Assembly (NCBI GenBank): GCA_903813345.2
Contig: CAIIXF020000001.1
Coordinates: forward strand, 60,407,885 to 60,467,884
Direction: 5' to 3'
Source of the DNA: Owenia fusiformis
Taxonomy: Eukaryota; Annelida; Polychaeta; Sabellida; Oweniidae
Length of the DNA stretch: 60,000 bases
The notes below the pieces were generated by a model. The model was not told the DNA's origin and searched no databases. It saw nothing but the letters and a program-made list of their open reading frames with translations. The position numbers and the translations under genes are program-made. Positions 1 to 12,656 of the stretch are shown here, piece after piece; positions within the stretch are counted from its first letter, which is position 1, and the number at the start of each line of letters is the position of its first letter.

Positions 1-3000
1 CAGTCACGCAAATCGCTCCTCGGGGAAATCTGGTCAAAGTAACTCTTCTTTTTTATTGTCTGTTTAATTTAATATTTTCATTTAAACATCACGATCAATT
101 ATAATTTCTGAAGAAAATTAAGAAATTTAGTAAATAAATGACATAGTACTCATTCTTGAGAGTTGTTTATGGATTTTTTTATTTTTAGCAAAAATGACTC
201 AAAAAATTCTCAAAACTTATTGTTTTGTGTTACACTGCTCCTTTTAAGCCCCCATATATCAAATGGGAAACAAATCATGTTAAGTCAAATCTGAGTCGCG
301 CTGATATGAATAATGTGGTAAAATATCCCTAGACAATAACTTAATAAGTCTATTTCCAACCAGAACATGATATTATTCACATCCTATAGTAGCTATTCCG
401 ATAATATAATGACAAATAGAGAATGGTCTCACCTCTTGTCTCTGTAGTCCAACTAAATCGGTAATCTGGTTATTTGTTATAGTTCTCTAATCATTTCGCC
501 TTCGCTAATAGAAAAGGGTTTTAGTCTTGTCCAATTTGTTCTGAGGCAATATCTTCATTGTTGCGTCTTGTCAAAATATTTGCCTTTGTTTAGGGTCGCT
601 ATGTAAGCGTCGATCCGATAGGTACAAATAAACGTCCCAATTGGGATGTTGCTGTCCTTGTTGTCAACCAAGTTATTAATATTTAATATGGTTGCTAAAC
701 TGAATGGAATCAAAGATGCACGATTTCTATAGTCACAGGGTCAATAAAGTACTAACATATCCTCGTCTCAATAAATCAGTGATTGAATTTAAAGGAATTT
801 AAACCTGTCAAATGCTGTATTTCACCTCTTTTACCATTTTTACCAATAATGTGCAAAAATGGTACAACAGTACAGTACTGCATATATTTTTTTAGATATG
901 CCTGTTTGACATAACGATTTTTACCCTAAAGTATCAAAATGAAATGCGAACAAACAATTCAAAAGACAGAATCATCGATATAATACCTCACTTTTGTTAC
1001 GTAAACAGAACTTTAAAAACAGTTAAGATCCGTGTACTTTTAAAACGGATCCGTTTCGGTAACTTGTTTGAAAAGTACAGTACCACTGCTGTTAATCCAT
1101 TCGACTTAAAAGTGTTATTCCAGATAAATAACTTCTGACATTCAAAGTTTATGAAGAAACCTTGGAAATGTCGGTATTTCATAAATATTGGGAAATTTAT
1201 ATTGTGGAATATAATTATTACGGTTTTCTGAAAAAAACATGGTAACCGTTGGGTTGACAGGCTTCTTTTTAAGATGAAGTACCAACGCTGTGATTTTGTA
1301 CGAATGTTAGTCTTTTCCAATGCTATGGATCTGCTGCATAGAAATAAAGAGTACTTAATAATTTTAATAGATTTTATGTAGCTTACACGTTTCTTTGGAT
1401 ATGAATGAATGAAACAACCATCAATTGGTATATCATCAAATGCAAATGATGAAGATCTACGATATCTCAAACACAAGTTATATTTTTGCTACCTAGAGTC
1501 AATTACAATTTAAACCCCTTAGATACAGGTGGAGACCGTTTACTACCTTTATCTGCTGGGGGCCCTTTCAATGAAAACGGGATGCAGTCGGAGCATGTCA
1601 ATTGTTCAGACCCGACATCCAACGGAAGAGACGGATGGTGCATCTCGGAAGCCAGTAATGATGAGCACTTTTTTATCATTTTCTGGTCGAGTATCTATTC
1701 TACACAAATATCATGGACATACATAGATTCACGCATTAATATAGCTTGTCATCTTCAATGTCATACAACAATATATGTTTTGATAAGACTGATTTCGACT
1801 TATTGCTCATTGCAATATTTTGGAAGAAAACAGTCCTTTCTCTTTTCTTTTCGTCTAGCACAGTGACATCACAGTGACATTTAATTTTACATGCTTTATT
1901 GGCACCTTAATTAAAATATTGCATGCTATATTCGAAGTTGTATTTAACATATTCAAAACATTTGTTTTCCTAGAAAGAGATCTCAAATGGAGTAATTTCT
2001 GCTTCAATACTTGTATGTATGCTAACGTTAATAATTTTGCACTAAATGCATATGACAAGCATAATTGACATATTTACATTCATGACGATGCATCATTTTT
2101 GGATGGCACGATCACTTTCAACCTGAATTATTGCCCTTTTGTCATTTTTTGCATTTAATCAATACACTTCTTACCTATTACATTTTCTCCGCATACGCGA
2201 TGAAAAGAGACACAAACGTATTTCAAAGACAGATCTGAAAGGCGCGCAACGGATATATTTTTTCAAAGGAACATATTTATTTGGGAATGTAGGATTTGAT
2301 GACTGTTGAGAAGAGTAAATAAAAATAATGAATATACGGTTTATGAATAATAAAGGTACACGTTTAGAGACGAATATTTGTTATTTGATTAGAAAGATAC
2401 TGATATTGCCAAGTCTAATATAGATTAAGAACGTTGGCAGCACCCTGGAATACGTGAACACAATAAAATTGTTTGAATATTTTGGATTTAATACTGAAGG
2501 ACAAATACTTCTACACAAGGTTTGTTTTATTTTATTTTTAAATTATTGATTCTGATATATTTATATTTTCTATAAATTATCTAATTACATTTTAGAACAT
2601 TTTCAACAACCAAACTGTTCCGTAGTCTTAGATTATTTGGTTAATCAAGTCATTATACCCGCATATAAACACGGTAATGCATAAAACCACACAAACGGGT
2701 AGGATTTGGTATGAAAACCCTCTACTTATAATCACGTTTCATAATTAACGATATGAATTAACTCCCAGCATCCTTTTTGATCTCCTTTTGGCGTTAAGTC
2801 AAAGAAGTTCGCGAAAGAATTCTGGGAATCAATCCTCCTTGATAACCAAGGTGCAATAGATTGTGAAATTGAGAGAACTTTTTAAACCCATTTTGTTTAA
2901 ATACCAACCATTAAGCGTTGAAGGTGAGAAATATGAAAATGGTCATACTATACAGTATAATCGGAAATTTATGGCGCATAAAATATACAATTACATTCTC

Positions 3001-4603
3001 AGAAAGAAGTAATTTCAGGGTATCTGAAGGCCAAGTTCTGCCCAGTAAATAGCGATTAATGTTCACTTTCTATACAGGTAAATGTAAATTAAAATATATG
3101 TGCCTAATGAAAATAACTCAAGTTGCATTAAGCAGATTAATCTTTTGTATCCTTGGCTACAGGCGCAAAACTGTATTTTTGAATTTATTGGAGCCCAGGG
3201 GAATGCTTATGTGAAACTTATTTGAAACATTTATGACAACCACAGAAGTGTATTGTGTTTTAGAATTAATGGGCCTCAGTGGCATTTGTTGGTCAAACAG
3301 ACATCAAATGGATGCAAAGAATTAATTATTGAAATGTTTTATTTTACATCAAAAGAACGAACGTGCTCAGTGCTGAAGTTATTGTCGGAACTAATCGTAC
3401 CATCGAGGTATCTTTGTCACGGAAAAACGAATAAACTCAGAAACAAATGCTTACAATAGTAATCAATGAGGGAAATGGGACAAATGAATTGAATATAAAC
3501 CAGAAATGATATAGTTGCCGTTTAACTAGTAAGTGGCACCAATTAATGGCATCAGTAGTGATACCTGTAACGATGTCACGATTTAAATGATTAGTAATAT
3601 ATGGTGATATAGGTATAAAGTAGTATATAAGCTTAACTTAGTGTATAAGTCCACGAGTGCAGTATAACTGCGATTTTGGATCGCTTCTAATTAATTAGTC
3701 AGGGAAAATACTATCTGCTAATATTGTCTTGCAATGAATTCGTTGTGTGTGCAAAGGGCATCCGGAGAATAAGACAACAAAACAAGAACAAGAACAATAT
3801 TACCGTAACTTAGCAAATATTTATTGAGACACTGAATCGTTAAGTCTCACTAGAGTACAGGAAGGAAATGAAAAAGAACAGAAAAGAGAATGACTTTTCT
3901 ATTGACTTTTAATCAATCTTATTTGTTCCACATATTGTTTCCATGACCAAGATCATAACATAATGTTTTAGCAAAAACTAGTAAAACGTTTTGCAACGGA
4001 GTACACACCCTATCCAACTGATCCGCTCCGTGGCCTGTTTTGTACATTACTACGGAATATAACTTACCTCATTTCAGTAAAAATGATGACCTAACCCTAC
4101 GAAAATGGAGATAATATTTCCCAGTTTGTTTGGTGCGCGCGCATAGTCTCTAGGGAACTGATTGTACTTTGTAGAGAAAACAGTTGGATACATTTTAGAT
4201 AGAAGAGTTACATAAAGCCTTAGAGACGAAATCTCCTTTTTACATTCGCCAAAACGTAAAAAAATTGAAAAGTTTTTAAACATTTTTAAAACCTTTATTT
4301 TTGGAACCGATTTCACGGGTATTATAGTTGGACACGAACTGAGCAGGCCGCTGTCGTTGGTAATATCTCCAAAGCATCTACTGAATTAGCACAGATCAGA
4401 ATGACTCATCCCTTGGGATATGTCTTATGAACTTAGTTCCACTGAATGGATCACTTGAATAGGGCCAATGTACGGGATTGGTTGTTTATCATATACCTTT
4501 TAAATGTGCCCAATATTCGCCCAAAACCATGAAAAGAAACGATCCGGTATTAACGTAAATACGGACCATGCTTCATCTGGTCCGCTGGACGTATCTATAG
4601 TCC
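1..4603. other. Intergenic stretch, no gene recognised
   Basis: AT-rich sequence with only short reading frames and no plausible chain of exons. Positions about 1486-1690 are more GC-balanced and read as protein-like on both strands, but no family is recognisable and no good splice pair frames them. A decayed half-copy of a foldback element lies at 945-1034 and is listed separately. I see no RNA gene. Confidence 0.5.
945..1034 (+). repeat. Decayed half-copy of the 17-kb foldback element
   Basis: This stretch aligns by eye with about 17220-17310. Shared blocks include ACAGAATC followed by TCGAT, then CTCACTT, GTTACRTAAAC and CAGATCTTAACTG or its variant. It has no matching inverted arm nearby, so it looks like one arm or an internal fragment of the family at 17041-17576. 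Confidence 0.5.
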
Positions 4604-4731
4604 GTCAGTAAATATAGTCTGGGGTTATATTGTATACCAACACAGAAAATATGGTCCGGTTAGGACCACACACCCTATAGGGTGTATGGTCCCACGGACC
4701 ATATATTCAGGGAGACTATATTTACTCTGAC
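4604..4731. mobile_element. Short foldback MITE
   Basis: The ends are inverted repeats: GTCAGTAAATATAGTCT on the left and its imperfect reverse complement (AGACTATATTTACTCTGAC) on the right. The centre holds a second palindrome, ACACCCTATAGGGTGT, with GGTCC motifs on both sides. It is too short to encode a protein, so it is non-autonomous. I could not define a target duplication or superfamily. Confidence 0.55.
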
Positions 4732-5984
4732 ACCGGTTATCATTGTTAGTAATATTCCCTTCAAAAAGGAATGATGGCGACATCTTTAAGTCAGTATCAT
4801 ATAAGCCTAAAAAGGTATGGGTTATTAATAACGTTCACCAGAGTTAATGCAATAAAAAATGTAAATGCACTTGCATATAGATTTCATTGCGAGACAATAT
4901 TATTCCGATCTAGTTTGCTTTTGGCAAGTTGAGTAAAGACTAAAAGTATGAACATTCAGTTTCATAATAAAATGATGCTACTACTGGTATCACTACTAGG
5001 TAGCATTAATTGACATCACTAATTGGTGTCAGGTAATTGTATGCCCACTAATCAGTGGCAATCACCACTTAGGGCCAACCATATACGGGTAAGATGTCGC
5101 AAACGATTTTATAGCGTCATCAAGTATACACTGCACGAAATTAAAACGATGAGTATCCCTGTTTAGATGGATATTCCAATTGAATGGCAATGTAATCAGC
5201 AGGATGTAATATTACCTGGAAAATTTATATCGTAATCACGTTGAACATTATGTTCTTGTGGCCATTTAATTTATAGCCTTTGTTGAAATGTCTTATTGTG
5301 GCCCGTTAAGTCTTTTATAGGCTAATAGGGCGCCATATACGTCTTTACTTTCTTAAATTGTCTAATCGAGGATCTTAATGGTGTTGTATATTCCCTATCA
5401 GATAATCAAAGGCATGTTTCTCGAAAACAAATATGGTTTTATTTACAATATATCCGCAAATGCATCGGGAAGACTTTTGGAACTACCCTGCGCACAGAGT
5501 CTAGTTATGAAGCTCTCTTTTAAGAAGCGAAGTCGAAAGAATGCAAAGGGTATTTGAGACTACTTATCTAGTGTATTATTCATTAATGCATTATTTATTG
5601 AAATCACTTTTAAAACATTCAACATTGACACACAAAGTAAACCTTGTAAACTGCATACATATACTGGTGCATGAACACATTTGAAATAACAGGTAGAAAA
5701 GATACATCTGATCGAAGAATGCAACCGTACACTAAATCATACCCATGGATTGATATAAGGAACAAATGAGCATACGAACAAAATCGTATACTCTTCTAAA
5801 GTTATGACCTTCGTTGTGTTGCTAATCAAGGAAGGTGTTATCACCCATGTTCAAACGTATGATAGTTGTTCATCACAGGTACTTTTACATCCAGAACTTG
5901 TTCTTTAACTTGTTAAAGTGGTACTTGGTACAACTAACAGTCGATGTTGACATGAGATTCATGTGAATCATATATCGCTATGGC

Positions 5985-6245
5985 GGATGCGGGGGGGGCC
6001 CATGGGGCCCGGCCCCTCCCCCCTAAGGTTGGCCCAGAAAAAAAAAAGTTGGGCCCAAAAAAATGTTAGCCCAAAAAAGGCCTCAAGGCCCCAAAAAGTG
6101 GGCCTTTTGGTCATTATTGGGCCTTCTAAGGCCTAATTTTTTTAATTTTAGGCCAAATTTTGAAGAATATGGGCCTCAAATTTTCACTTTTCGGTTTTAG
6201 GGGCCCAAAATTCCCCCCCCCCCCTGTTGGTTCCTGGATCCGGCA
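5985..6245. repeat. GGCCC-rich repeat bounded by G and C runs
   Basis: The region opens with a G run next to GGCCC motifs and closes with a run of about 13 C, followed by TTCCTGGATCC. In between, words such as GGCCCAAAA, GGCCT and AGGCC recur. The interval near 34378-34555 has the same style (GGCCT/GGCTC words and a GTGGATCCAG end), so both are probably copies of one low-complexity transposon family with a GGATCCAG-type terminus. Confidence 0.45.
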
Positions 6246-6422
6246 AGAACCATATCTCACTTGGGTTTAGTAGTAAGTGATAACGACAATGGACTGAGGT
6301 TTAAACGTTAGTTTACTAGTAGAAAACCTGATGGGTTAATATTTATTGATGAAAATGAGTTAATTCCTCGAGCAAAAGTTTAAACCTAAGGTGTTAGTTT
6401 ATAATAAAATTACGTTAGAGAG

Positions 6423-6834
6423 GAGTCGGGGCAATCTGCGCGAGATTCGGTTTTTACTTGGTTCGGTTTTTCATTAAAGGAAGTACTTCATTCCCATGAT
6501 TCAAAGTGCTTTTCTGCCATCGGTTCGGTTTAAGTTTGTACAACATACGTCTACAAATCCGGGGCAGGTTGATATTATGTCATTACATTTGTTTTGGGTG
6601 CTTACTTTTTGTTTTGACAATAAACAAAAAAATTCCCGCACTATATGGTGCATCATGGGTAGGGACTGCTGTGAAAAAATGAACGTAAGTGACATCTATC
6701 TCAAATTAAATGTTCCTATAAGTTATTAATTGCGCATGCGTTATAATAATTTGAACCAATTAAATTGCTGGATTAATTGCGCATTCGCTAGAAACCGAAC
6801 CAAAAAATGGAATCTCGCGCAGATTGCCTCTAGT
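6423..6834. mobile_element. Mutator-like MITE, copy 1 (9-bp TSD)
   Basis: A 412-bp element starting GAGTCGGGGCAATCTGCGCG and ending in the inverted CGCGCAGATTGCCTCTAGT. It is flanked by a perfect 9-bp direct repeat, GTTAGAGAG, at 6414-6422 and 6835-6843. A second copy lies at 35892-36302 with a different 9-bp duplication. A 9-bp duplication is typical of Mutator-like (MULE) transposons; that assignment is inferred from length and terminal inverted repeats only, since no transposase is present. The reading frames inside are non-coding by appearance. Confidence 0.8.
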
Positions 6835-6843
6835 GTTAGAGAG

Positions 6844-8517
6844 GGATTCAAACGACATATACGCAATTTTACAACAACACCATGAACACTGTGCACTGAT
6901 TCTCGGCAACATGATTTCCTAAATACGACAGAAATACGAGCGATACAATTTACAGCATTAAAAAAACTCTGAACATTTAACTATTTTATTAATATCTTTG
7001 GAGAACGAGAATCAAATTGACCCATCTTCACTGTTTGATATGTTTGGATGTTTTCTAAGAGGTCCAGGTACTCAGACCTTCACAATTTTAAGATCTTAAT
7101 CAGTTCAAATTGTTCGGATTTTTAGATACTTTTGCCGTTCGGTAAATTACAACCGCGAATAAAAGGAAGCATCCCTATTTAACAATACAATTCATTACAA
7201 CACTGCAAACATCTCCTTCACACGAGCCTTCATTTTTTTAAATGAACTCTTGTTTCAACCTTTGCACGAGATACGCAGCACAGCAACGAGTGTGCAGTTC
7301 AAGAAATAACGCCTGGGTGGAATGAATCAGACACAATGCATCCAGTCGTATTATTGGTGGGCTTAAAGGGGCAACAAGGACTGTGGAGACAAAAAAAAAA
7401 TTTCTGAGCTATCAGGTCAATATTTTGCTTAACATCTTCTTTGACATACCTATTTTCAAAGCTTCTATAAAGGGAGTCCCACTTATGGATTTTAAGAGTC
7501 ACCACGTTTCAAGAGGAATATCAGCTGAAATGTGAATTTAACATGTATAATTTAACATGTATACTTTAACATGTAAAATTGCTTCAAAATTCCCCCAAGA
7601 TCAAGTTCAATGAAAATATCCAAACCCTTATCATACTGAAACTTAAAAATGTTACTCAATAATTATAAAAGATAAAAAAATATTCTTTGTTTATGTACGG
7701 TATTTGATCTTAAGTGCACCAATATTTACACTCAAACTAATATAGGCTAATAGGGCTGGTGTGGAGAGCGAGTCACTAGAGAAAATTAGTTAACTGGCTC
7801 CCACAGATAGACACGTTTTAGAAATTTTAAAAGTAATGCAATCATAATCACAAATAAGACTTCAATTTCACAGCTTCAACTGAAAAAAGTTTTTGATTAA
7901 ATATGCAGATCATACAGCTGCCAGTTTGAGTGGGTTGAAGCAGACTTTTTGATTGCGTTGTGGGTTTACATGAAACTATCTCCTCAATAAGTAACCTGAA
8001 GTTCTCACTGAATAATTCTGATTTTTGAATTTTAGTGATTTTGATGAATTTGATAATTCACCAGTCATTATCTACTTAATGAACTAAATGATTTTTATAA
8101 TGATATATTGCAACCAATTCATGTTACCCTTACAGGAAGCCTAATTCGTTTTAAACTACAAATAAGAACCTCGAACAGTCATTTTTGAGATAATCGTCAA
8201 ATAGCCCCGGAGATGCGCATTTAGAAATAATTCCCTAACAAAAAGTCCATGATCAATGATTTTTATTGCATAGATTTGATCTGAGGTCTAATATAAACCA
8301 TTCGGTCAAAACTCTTTTGTTTCATTTGTCACGTTTTATGTGTTGCGGTTAGGTCATTGTGACACTTTGAGCCATTTTACAGGTATTTCTCATTGGACGT
8401 GATGTTATGATATAGAGATGTTTACTTGTTTAGTGACAAAAGTCCGCCTACGTTAATTTTTCCACATGTAGCGGATATGTACATAATGGTAAACTATGAT
8501 GATGGGCCGAGCCTTAC
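6844..8517. other. Intergenic stretch, nothing recognised
   Basis: AT-rich sequence without a convincing exon, RNA gene or complete mobile element. Confidence 0.5.
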
Positions 8518-8693
8518 AGAATAAGATGTTTTCGGCGTACAACAAGGTGACGTTGCTGGCAACGTTGTCACCCATCCCTTGTATCTCCGCACTTTCAAAT
8601 AACAATTGCTTTTGACTCGAGAGTATCGCCATTTGTTCAAAAGGGACCACCTTCAACCCATCACCTCCAGATCCAAGATTACTCCACACGATG
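8518..8693 (-). CDS. Possible orphan exon of an unidentified gene
   Basis: On the minus strand a TTACAG acceptor is followed by 176 bp of open frame and a good GTAAGG donor. The frame needs two bases from an upstream exon and leaves one for the next. It encodes about 58 residues with a protein-like, mixed composition (for example DGLKVVPFEQMAILSSQKQL). I do not recognise the family. No partner exons with matching phases were found nearby, so this could be a relic exon, one exon of a gene with very long introns, or chance. Confidence 0.25.
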
Positions 8694-10613
8694 CTGTAAT
8701 TTCAAAAATAAATTTTCACTCGATATCAAATACTTACTTCGGCCCATTAAGGTCTGTGTGTGATTTGTTCTTTTGTCTTCTGGAATTGATTTCGTAAATT
8801 GTACGTATTAGTAGTTTTGTCACGGTAGATTCTGTCAACTTGTGTCGATTGAGAATACGGCGCGCAATTTTTCACTTATTTCAAATAATCTCCTGTGTAG
8901 GAGGTTGAATGTCACCCAAAACACAATATATGAACGACGTAATATCAGATTATAATTCAAAACGGACAGAACACATTGCGCTAATAAGGACGAGAACAGA
9001 AAGTATTAGTTCGTATCATTTTGATGCTGAAATCGACCGTCTAAAGCATGGAACGTCTATGTCTTGTACACTGTACGGCCCAATGACTAATGATGATGAA
9101 TCAAATAAAAAATAAATGTCAATTTGTTTATTTCTCTGAGAAGCACTTAATAATATTGGATGCCCGAAGGCATGCAATACTCTTCTAAATGAGCACAACT
9201 TAATGAAACAGTGTCATTTGTTCCGTAAGGCCGTGATGGATCCTCTTATTTGACAATTGCAGATTTCCGAGTAGTAAATTAAATCAAATAAAACAATCGA
9301 ATAATCACGAGCTGTTGTTAACAGTTCATATGGGAAGTTATTGTTTTATTCTGCCTAGATTTCAATTGTTGCAATATCATACCTACAAACATTGAAACGT
9401 ACGAAGGACGCTGGTGTACTATATGGCCCCAGTAACTGAGCAATCCAAATTGTTTGGGATGAGTGTTTCACTTAAATGATCGATTTCCATTCCCTATCAG
9501 TCTTTCATAGTAGATTTATTGTATTTTTACATTGTGAAATCTTACCTCATAACTAAAGCAACATTCCGAAAAACAATAATGTTTTTGAGGGAGATTCCAA
9601 CAAAACACAATGTACATACTTGACGTGTTTGCTCAAGCATCAAGCTGATGTTTTAATTGGAATATTTATAAAGACAATTCATATTTCTTTGTTCATTATA
9701 TTTGCGTTTGTACCACTTGCAAGTCAAGAACAGCTTTTCTACATTAACCGTAATACAATTTATTGGAAGTTTCTACGTTAGTATGACATAGCCAGGTATC
9801 ACGATTAATGCATTTAGACTTGATGATTTATGTAAGTAAATTATGACATTTAGTCATTCCTTATAAATATCTCACGCCCATATATTACTTCTGGCTGTAT
9901 ATGATGGATGGAGAGGCCACCCAAAGAAATATGAAGCTCATTAGATGCAATTATAGCGTTCCAGAGCTAATTAATAACAGTAGAACATTCTAATTTATTT
10001 ATAAAGTAACTAGATTAACGATATCTAGTGATTTATAGCATCAACGGTTTTGTTGAATTACGAAATCAAAGATTCCAAAACACGTCCAGGAGAAAGCTAT
10101 TTTCCGTACATTGGCTTTTCCGGTATTTACGTCATGAGTGATTTGCGGTTGGAGAATTTGTGAAAATGACATCATATACTCGTACATCAAAAATATGCAA
10201 AATTGTAACCCACAAATCACTTGTACATTCATGGAGATGTGAATTGTTTTACGACATCATTGGCGATCGTAAATGATGAAAGAATGTGTTCGTTATTTTG
10301 TTTCACGTGCTGTTTATCATTTGTTAAAGTTGTTTATTCCATAATACTACTGTTTTCCCAGGGAAATATGAAGGAATAAAAATCGTATTGAATTGTATTA
10401 CATGAAAAAATCGTATTGTCCCCGGTAACAAATCGTATTGGAGCGTATTACATGAAAAAATCGTATTGTCCCCTCGAATTTGAGCGTATTAACCTATTTT
10501 TGGTTTCCTGATTATTTTTGTAATTTTTTTATTTTTCAAACAATGTGCATTTATTAATACAATGTTTGCATTATCCAAATGTAACATTTTAGAGGGATGT
10601 ATTATGGAATAAA
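8694..10613. other. Intergenic stretch
   Basis: No supported gene. An open frame at 8909-9115 (68 codons, plus strand) has some protein-like character and a possible TATCAG acceptor at about 8943-8948, but no partner exon. At 10384-10500 words such as AATCGTATTG, GTATTACATG and AAAAAATCGTATTGTCCCC are repeated directly, in the same style as the palindromic elements that follow. Confidence 0.4.
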
Positions 10614-10777
10614 TAGCTTATTTCTGGTCGGGATTGAATATGGGTTTTATTCCTCGGAAAATATGATATTGACCTTGGGCAATATGATATTGACACTTGG
10701 TCAATACCCTTCGGTCAATATCTTATTGTCCCTCGGAATAAAACCCATATTCAATACCTCCTAGTAAATAACCTATA
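10614..10777. mobile_element. Foldback element, ATATGATATTG family, copy A
   Basis: About 160 bp that folds on itself. ATTGAATATGGGTTTTATTCC on the left pairs with its reverse complement on the right, extending outward through TAGSTTATTT-type sequence. The centre repeats GATATTGACC and GGTCAATA words. It shares design and vocabulary with 11523-11713 and is non-coding. Confidence 0.6.
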
Positions 10778-10958
10778 TATCTGGTATGATGATATTGTCT
10801 TTGTAAGATCTATGTTCTGGAGGAATTGTGAGCCCAGATGACGGGGGATATAAAATGGCATGAGATATAAGATAATCAATCAACACTATGAGATAAAAAA
10901 AAGTATTCGACTCAAAAGGTAAGATTTCCTTAGTACGTCTATACAAGTTTGTTCATTT

Positions 10959-11216
10959 CACCAGGGGTGTCACGAGCGACCAAAAATCAAAAAATGAAAA
11001 TTCCCAAATTTCCCTCCATATTTCAGTCAAGGCTGCATTAAAAATTCTTGACTGAATCATTGTAAATCCATTTACAAGTAATACTCAATTGATAGTTTAT
11101 TAAAAAGATATAAGTATTATAGGTGAATTTTGCACTTAAAGTTTTACAATTGTAACTCTTTTGAAGGTGCCAAAATACTTTCCCTCCATTTTTGGTCGCT
11201 CGTGACACTCCTGGTG
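10959..11216. mobile_element. 258-bp TIR element (CACCAGG...CCTGGTG)
   Basis: The terminal inverted repeats begin CACCAGGGGTGTCACGAGCG on the left and match CCTGGTG read inward from the right. The match runs about 29 bp with one or two differences, through GACCAAAAAT. The interior is AT-rich and non-coding. The duplication is unclear, so the superfamily is left open. Confidence 0.65.
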
Positions 11217-11522
11217 TCAATTTTAGCCTCTAACTCCACAGGAAAACAAAAGTTTGTCAATCGAATGGGGGTCATATTGTTAGAAAATAATCTTTCTTTA
11301 AAATGACATGTAATTCATGGCATGGTTTAACATCTATCATATGATATTCATCTTTGAAGCTTCGTTTAGCAAAAATTCCCGGGGGGTGAATACCATTTTT
11401 GTTAGCAGGATTGGGAGGTGAACATGACTTTCATGAGCGGAATTGGGCGGGACAATACGACTTTTTTAATATCAAACATATTCCCATGTGTTATTTACCG
11501 GGAAGTAGTGATATCATGGGCT

Positions 11523-11713
11523 AAATAGAGGTTATTTAATGGGAGGGATGGAATATGGATTTTATTCCGAGGGAAAATATGATATTGGCCAAGGAAAATA
11601 TCATATTGACCGAGGGCGATAGCCCGAGTGTCAATATGATATTTTCTGAGGCCAATATCATATTTTCTCAAGGAATAAATCCATATTCCATCACGACCAT
11701 CAATAACCTATTT
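11523..11713. mobile_element. Foldback element, ATATGATATTG family, copy B
   Basis: A palindromic stretch of about 190 bp. GGAATATGGATTTTATTCC pairs with GGAATAAATCCATATTCC on the far side, and the outer AATAGAGGTTATTTA pairs with TAACCTATTT. The centre carries GAGGGAAAATATGATATTGG words in both orientations. It is related to copy A at 10614-10777 and directly abuts a recombinase-like fragment. Confidence 0.6.
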
Positions 11714-11732
11714 ATTTCATAATATTTTTTTT

Positions 11733-11960
11733 TCAATTTTTGTATGTCATCATCCAATGATTGTGACATAAAATTATACAATTTATCATATAACATTTTC
11801 TATCTATCTCCTCGATCGGTCTGAGTTCATTCCTCTCACTCCGTAAAAAATCTACTAGGATTTTTATGTCACTTTTTGTTTTCTTCGAAGTATTGATATT
11901 TTCTTGACCTTTAATGAAGTCATCAACATCCTCTGTTGCATACCTAGACATATTTGTCAC
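11733..11960 (-). pseudogene. Fragment resembling N-terminus of Crypton/KIAA1958-type tyrosine recombinase
   Basis: A 75-codon minus-strand frame. Its first about 50 residues (for example ATEDVDDFIKGQENINTSKK, then a hydrophilic helix and NELRPIEEID) resemble the start of the KIAA1958/ZMYM/DUF3504-type proteins that are abundant in marine invertebrates and derived from Crypton tyrosine-recombinase transposons. Those proteins continue for hundreds of residues. Here the match dissolves into unrelated residues, and the catalytic recombinase domain is not seen. It is probably a transposon-derived fragment. The similarity is from memory of the family pattern, not a search. Confidence 0.4.
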
Positions 11961-12094
11961 AGTAATAGACCTTTGTCACAGTAATAGACGTAAACTAGAT
12001 GATAATAATTTCAATAATTTCAATAATTTTTTACTTCCTGTAGAGATGTGCTAGACGAAAAGCGTAAAACTCAAGAGAAATTACCGGGAATATT

Positions 12095-12193
12095 TCTGAT
12101 ACGGGATCTGATACGGGATTTTTGCTGATACGGGATCCAATACGGGATCTGATACGGGATTTTGGCTGATACGGGATCTGATACGGGATTTTT
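12095..12193 (+). repeat. Short tandem repeat of TGATACGGGAT(C/T)
   Basis: About seven tandem or near-tandem copies of TGATACGGGATC or TGATACGGGATTTT, with one variant CAATACGGGATC. It is a minisatellite in a block of palindromic elements. No function is suggested. Confidence 0.75.
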
Positions 12194-12257
12194 CAAATAA
12201 CACTTTTATTCCCTGTTATTTTCCCAGGGAAAACATGTTATTATGGAATAAAAAGAA

Positions 12258-12354
12258 GTTATTCACCAGGAGGGATTTGATATAGGGAATATCACAAGGA
12301 TTATATCAATATTTCCCGAGGAACTCAGTGACAGGTAAATAACAGGTGAATAAC
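12258..12354 (+). mobile_element. GTTATTCACC foldback element, copy 1
   Basis: The ends are GTTATTCACC and GGTGAATAAC. The same element occurs in opposite orientation at 33355-33493. The homology continues past the right end into CCATGGTCAAGARCAATATC and the GTTGAATGAGA region to about 12410, so the mobile unit may be larger than the hairpin. Non-coding. Confidence 0.6.
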
Positions 12355-12656
12355 GACCTTATACCATGGTCAAGAACAATATCTACCTAAACCCCTTTGT
12401 TGAATGAGAAAAAATGAGAAAAATTTGAGAATTTAAAGAAAATGAAAGTTTTGGAAAATATGAAAATCTTTTAACACATAAACACATTTGAAAAAATGAT
12501 TTTTAATAAATATCCGGGTTCATATCCATATCATCCCTGACACCATACCTGTCCCAAATATGTGATTTATCACTTGCTATTGTACCTGATATTTCTCTGA
12601 CCATGGTATAAATACAGAATATCACATCATTTTGAGTGATATCATTTTTATCGCCG

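Noticed and set aside
8909-9115. Plus-strand frame of 68 codons as a small gene or terminal exon
   Set aside because: No partner exon in phase, and composition alone is not enough.
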